From: JBCCZC01 sp039188505
GTDB taxonomy: Bacteria > Pseudomonadota > Gammaproteobacteria > Xanthomonadales > SZUA-38
Assembly (NCBI GenBank): GCA_039188505.1
Contig: JBCCZC010000093.1
Coordinates: forward strand, 1-15,708
DNA length: 15,708 bases
Direction of reading: 5' to 3'
Part shown: piece after piece, positions 13,970-15,708 of the stretch
How the letters are laid out: each line of letters starts with the position of its first letter
Numbering within the stretch: position 1 is the first letter of the stretch
Notes under the pieces: generated by a model
The model's database searches: none
What the model saw: the letters and a program-made list of their open reading frames with translations, nothing else
Told to the model about the DNA's origin: nothing
Position numbers and translations under genes: made by a program

Positions 13970-15708
13970 ATGAGAAATCACCGCAATCCTCTCTTTACAG
14001 CCGTGAACTGCGCGCTTGCCGCTGGTGTGGCTTCGCTCGGTGTGTCCGGTCTCGCTCTTGCGCAGGACCAGGACGAGGACACGGCTGAACTGGATCGCCT
14101 CGAGGTAACCGGCTCGCGCATCAAGCGCGCCGATATCGAGAGTGCATCCCCCGTATTCGTGATTCAGCGGGAAGAGATCGAGCGCACGGGTCTGACCTCC
14201 GTGGGCGATCTTCTTCAGGACCTGCCGATCGCAGGCTCCGCGCTGAACACGCAGTTCAACAACGGCGGTAACGGTTCTACGAACCTCGACCTCCGTAACC
14301 TTGGCGCCAACCGCCTGCTCGTTCTCCTGAACGGCCGCCGGTTCGTGACCAGCCTCGGCGGCGTCGTCGACCTGAACAACATTCCGGTCGCCGTCATCAA
14401 GCGGATCGAGGTGCTGAAGGATGGTGCTTCCGCCGTTTACGGTTCGGACGCCATCTCCGGCGTGGTGAACATCATCACCCGCGACGACTTCGAAGGCCTC
14501 CAGGCAAATGCCTACTTCGGCCAGTTCGAAAGCGAGAACGACGGCGAGATCCAGTCCTACGACTTCAGCGTCGGTACGACCTCGGATCGCGGTTCCGTCT
14601 TCTTCTCGGCTTCCTACGTCAAGGCTGAGGACGTCTTCGCAGGCGATCGCCGCATCTCCCAGGAGCCGCAATTCGGCACGGGTAACGCCTTCGGTTCCTC
14701 CGGTACGCCGCAGGGCCGCTTCGGCGCCGCTTCGCTGGGCAGCTTCGCGCTGACCACCGATCCGGGTGCTCAGGTCTGTAACGGTACGGTCTGTGATCCG
14801 AGCGCTTTCCGCCCGGGTGACTTCTCGGCCGGTGCACCGGGCGACGGTGCCGACCGCTTCAACTTCGCTCCCGACAACTACCTGCTCACGCCGCAGAACC
14901 GGACGAACATCTTCACCCAGGGTACCTACGACGTCACCGATGACATCCGGATGACCGTCGAGGCCACCTACAACAACCGCGAGTCGGACACGCTGCTGGC
15001 CCCGACCCCGCTGTTCCTGGGTCTGTTCGGTTCGAACCTGGCCGCGGAAGTTGGCGTTGGCGCCAACAACCCGTTCAACCCGTTCGGCGTCGAGCTGGCT
15101 GCCTCCAGCTGGCTGCTGGGTCGCCGCCTCATCGAGGCTGGCCCGCGGAACTTCACCGAGGAAGTCGACAGCTATCGCTTCGGTTTCGGTCTCGAGGGTA
15201 GCTTCGAGGCGTTCGATCGCTACTTCGACTGGGACGTGAACTACGTCTACGGCAAGATCGAAGGCAGCTCGACCGACTTTGGCCTGCTCAACGTCCAGCG
15301 CGTCCAGCGCGCTCTGTCCGACGGGTGTGTGACCGATCCGGATTGTGTTCCCCTGAACGTCTTCGGTGGTATCCCGGGTAACACCAACCCGCAGGCCGGT
15401 GACGTCGGCACGATCACGCCGGACATGGTCGACTTCATCACCTTCGTGGGCAACGAGTCGGGCGGCAACGAGCTGACCAACTACACCGCCAACCTGACCG
15501 GTGAGCTGTTCGAGCTGCCCGCAGGGCCGCTGGCCTTCGCTGCTGGCTACGAGTATCGCCAGACGGAAGGTTTCGACCAGCCGGATGCGCTCGTCGCAGC
15601 TGGCATCACCTCGGGCAACGCCCGCCAGCCGACCTCCGGCTCGGTCTCGGTGGACGAGTTCTATATCGAACTCGCGGTTCCCATTCTGGCCGGTGTGACG
15701 GGTGCCGA
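13970..15708 (+). CDS. TonB-dependent outer-membrane receptor, 5' part
   Basis: The first 579 codons of a TonB-dependent receptor that continues beyond the window. It has a signal peptide (residues 1-31, ending ALA before QDQDE) and a TonB-box-like LDRLEVTGSRI (41-51). The plug domain follows, with SPVFVIQREEIERTGLTSVG and DLRNLGANRLLVLLNGRRF, ending in the conserved VYGSDAISGVVNIITR (157-171). Beta-barrel strands start after about residue 180. Two close cysteine pairs (C270/C275 and C453/C459) probably form disulfides in extracellular loops. Such receptors import large or scarce substrates (siderophores, glycans, peptides, vitamins) using TonB energy. The VTGSRIKRADIESASPV opening is typical of the large subgroup often tied to carbohydrate or peptide uptake, but the substrate is unknown. 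The preceding oxygenase operon is on the same strand, 344 bp upstream. Confidence 0.95.
   Translation, partial: MRNHRNPLFTAVNCALAAGVASLGVSGLALAQDQDEDTAELDRLEVTGSRIKRADIESASPVFVIQREEIERTGLTSVGDLLQDLPIAGSALNTQFNNGGNGSTNLDLRNLGANRLLVLLNGRRFVTSLGGVVDLNNIPVAVIKRIEVLKDGASAVYGSDAISGVVNIITRDDFEGLQANAYFGQFESENDGEIQSYDFSVGTTSDRGSVFFSASYVKAEDVFAGDRRISQEPQFGTGNAFGSSGTPQGRFGAASLGSFALTTDPGAQVCNGTVCDPSAFRPGDFSAGAPGDGADRFNFAPDNYLLTPQNRTNIFTQGTYDVTDDIRMTVEATYNNRESDTLLAPTPLFLGLFGSNLAAEVGVGANNPFNPFGVELAASSWLLGRRLIEAGPRNFTEEVDSYRFGFGLEGSFEAFDRYFDWDVNYVYGKIEGSSTDFGLLNVQRVQRALSDGCVTDPDCVPLNVFGGIPGNTNPQAGDVGTITPDMVDFITFVGNESGGNELTNYTANLTGELFELPAGPLAFAAGYEYRQTEGFDQPDALVAAGITSGNARQPTSGSVSVDEFYIELAVPILAGVTGA

Noticed and set aside
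13885..14088. 67-codon GTG frame as a real small protein
   Set aside because: Its Shine-Dalgarno spacing is poor (14 bases), and more than half of it lies within the receptor coding sequence in another frame. I keep it only as a leader-peptide possibility.
13805..14671. 288-residue antisense frame over the start of the TonB receptor gene
   Set aside because: Shadow of the receptor reading frame; it would end in the promoter region and has no start signal or family features.

Overview
The window is about 15.7 kb of dense, high-GC bacterial chromosome and most likely comes from a gammaproteobacterium. This rests on an ErpA-type iron-sulfur carrier, an AmpE-like membrane protein, a GTP-type PEP carboxykinase, an ECF sigma / cysteine-free anti-sigma / DUF4097 trio, and a large TonB-dependent receptor of the kind abundant in Xanthomonadales-like and related marine lineages. 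The lineage is an inference from gene content. I see no tRNA, rRNA, CRISPR array, insertion sequence or phage gene.

Layout. (1) Positions 1-2012, plus strand: the 3' end of erpA, then nudC (NADH pyrophosphatase) and an ampE-like gene in a tight GTG-start run. (2) 2013-4787, plus strand: an intergenic promoter/operator region, pckG, and a histone-deacetylase-fold hydrolase whose GTG start sits in the loop of a perfect 10-bp hairpin. (3) 4786-6796, plus strand: an ECF sigma factor behind its own ECF-type promoter, a single-pass candidate anti-sigma factor, and an exported DUF4097 repeat protein, all overlapping or touching. (4) 9523-6813, minus strand: a TPR-sulfotransferase fusion followed by an overlapping NRDE/TANGO2-family gene that seems to start at AUC. 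(5) 9683-13625, plus strand, divergent from block 4: a secreted FG-GAP/UnbV (CRTAC1-like) protein, an exported TPR protein and a 2OG-Fe(II) oxygenase-like protein, joined by 4-bp overlaps. (6) 13626-13969: a 344-bp regulatory intergenic region. (7) 13970 to the window end: a TonB-dependent receptor that runs off the edge.

How the genes may work together. Blocks 1 and 2 are mostly housekeeping (Fe-S assembly, NAD(H)/RNA-cap turnover, gluconeogenesis). Block 3 looks like a self-contained envelope-stress or surface-signalling unit. Blocks 4 to 7 are the accessory part. A calcium-binding exported propeller protein, an exported TPR scaffold, a cytoplasmic oxygenase and an outer-membrane TonB receptor lie next to a divergent TPR-sulfotransferase. 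I infer a coordinated envelope module for capturing or modifying an unknown substrate, but nothing in the sequence identifies that substrate.

The most distinctive sequence-level observations are the AUC start of the NRDE gene, the start-codon-in-loop hairpin between pckG and the deacetylase-like gene, two genes whose predicted promoters imply leaderless mRNAs, and the palindrome over the pckG promoter.
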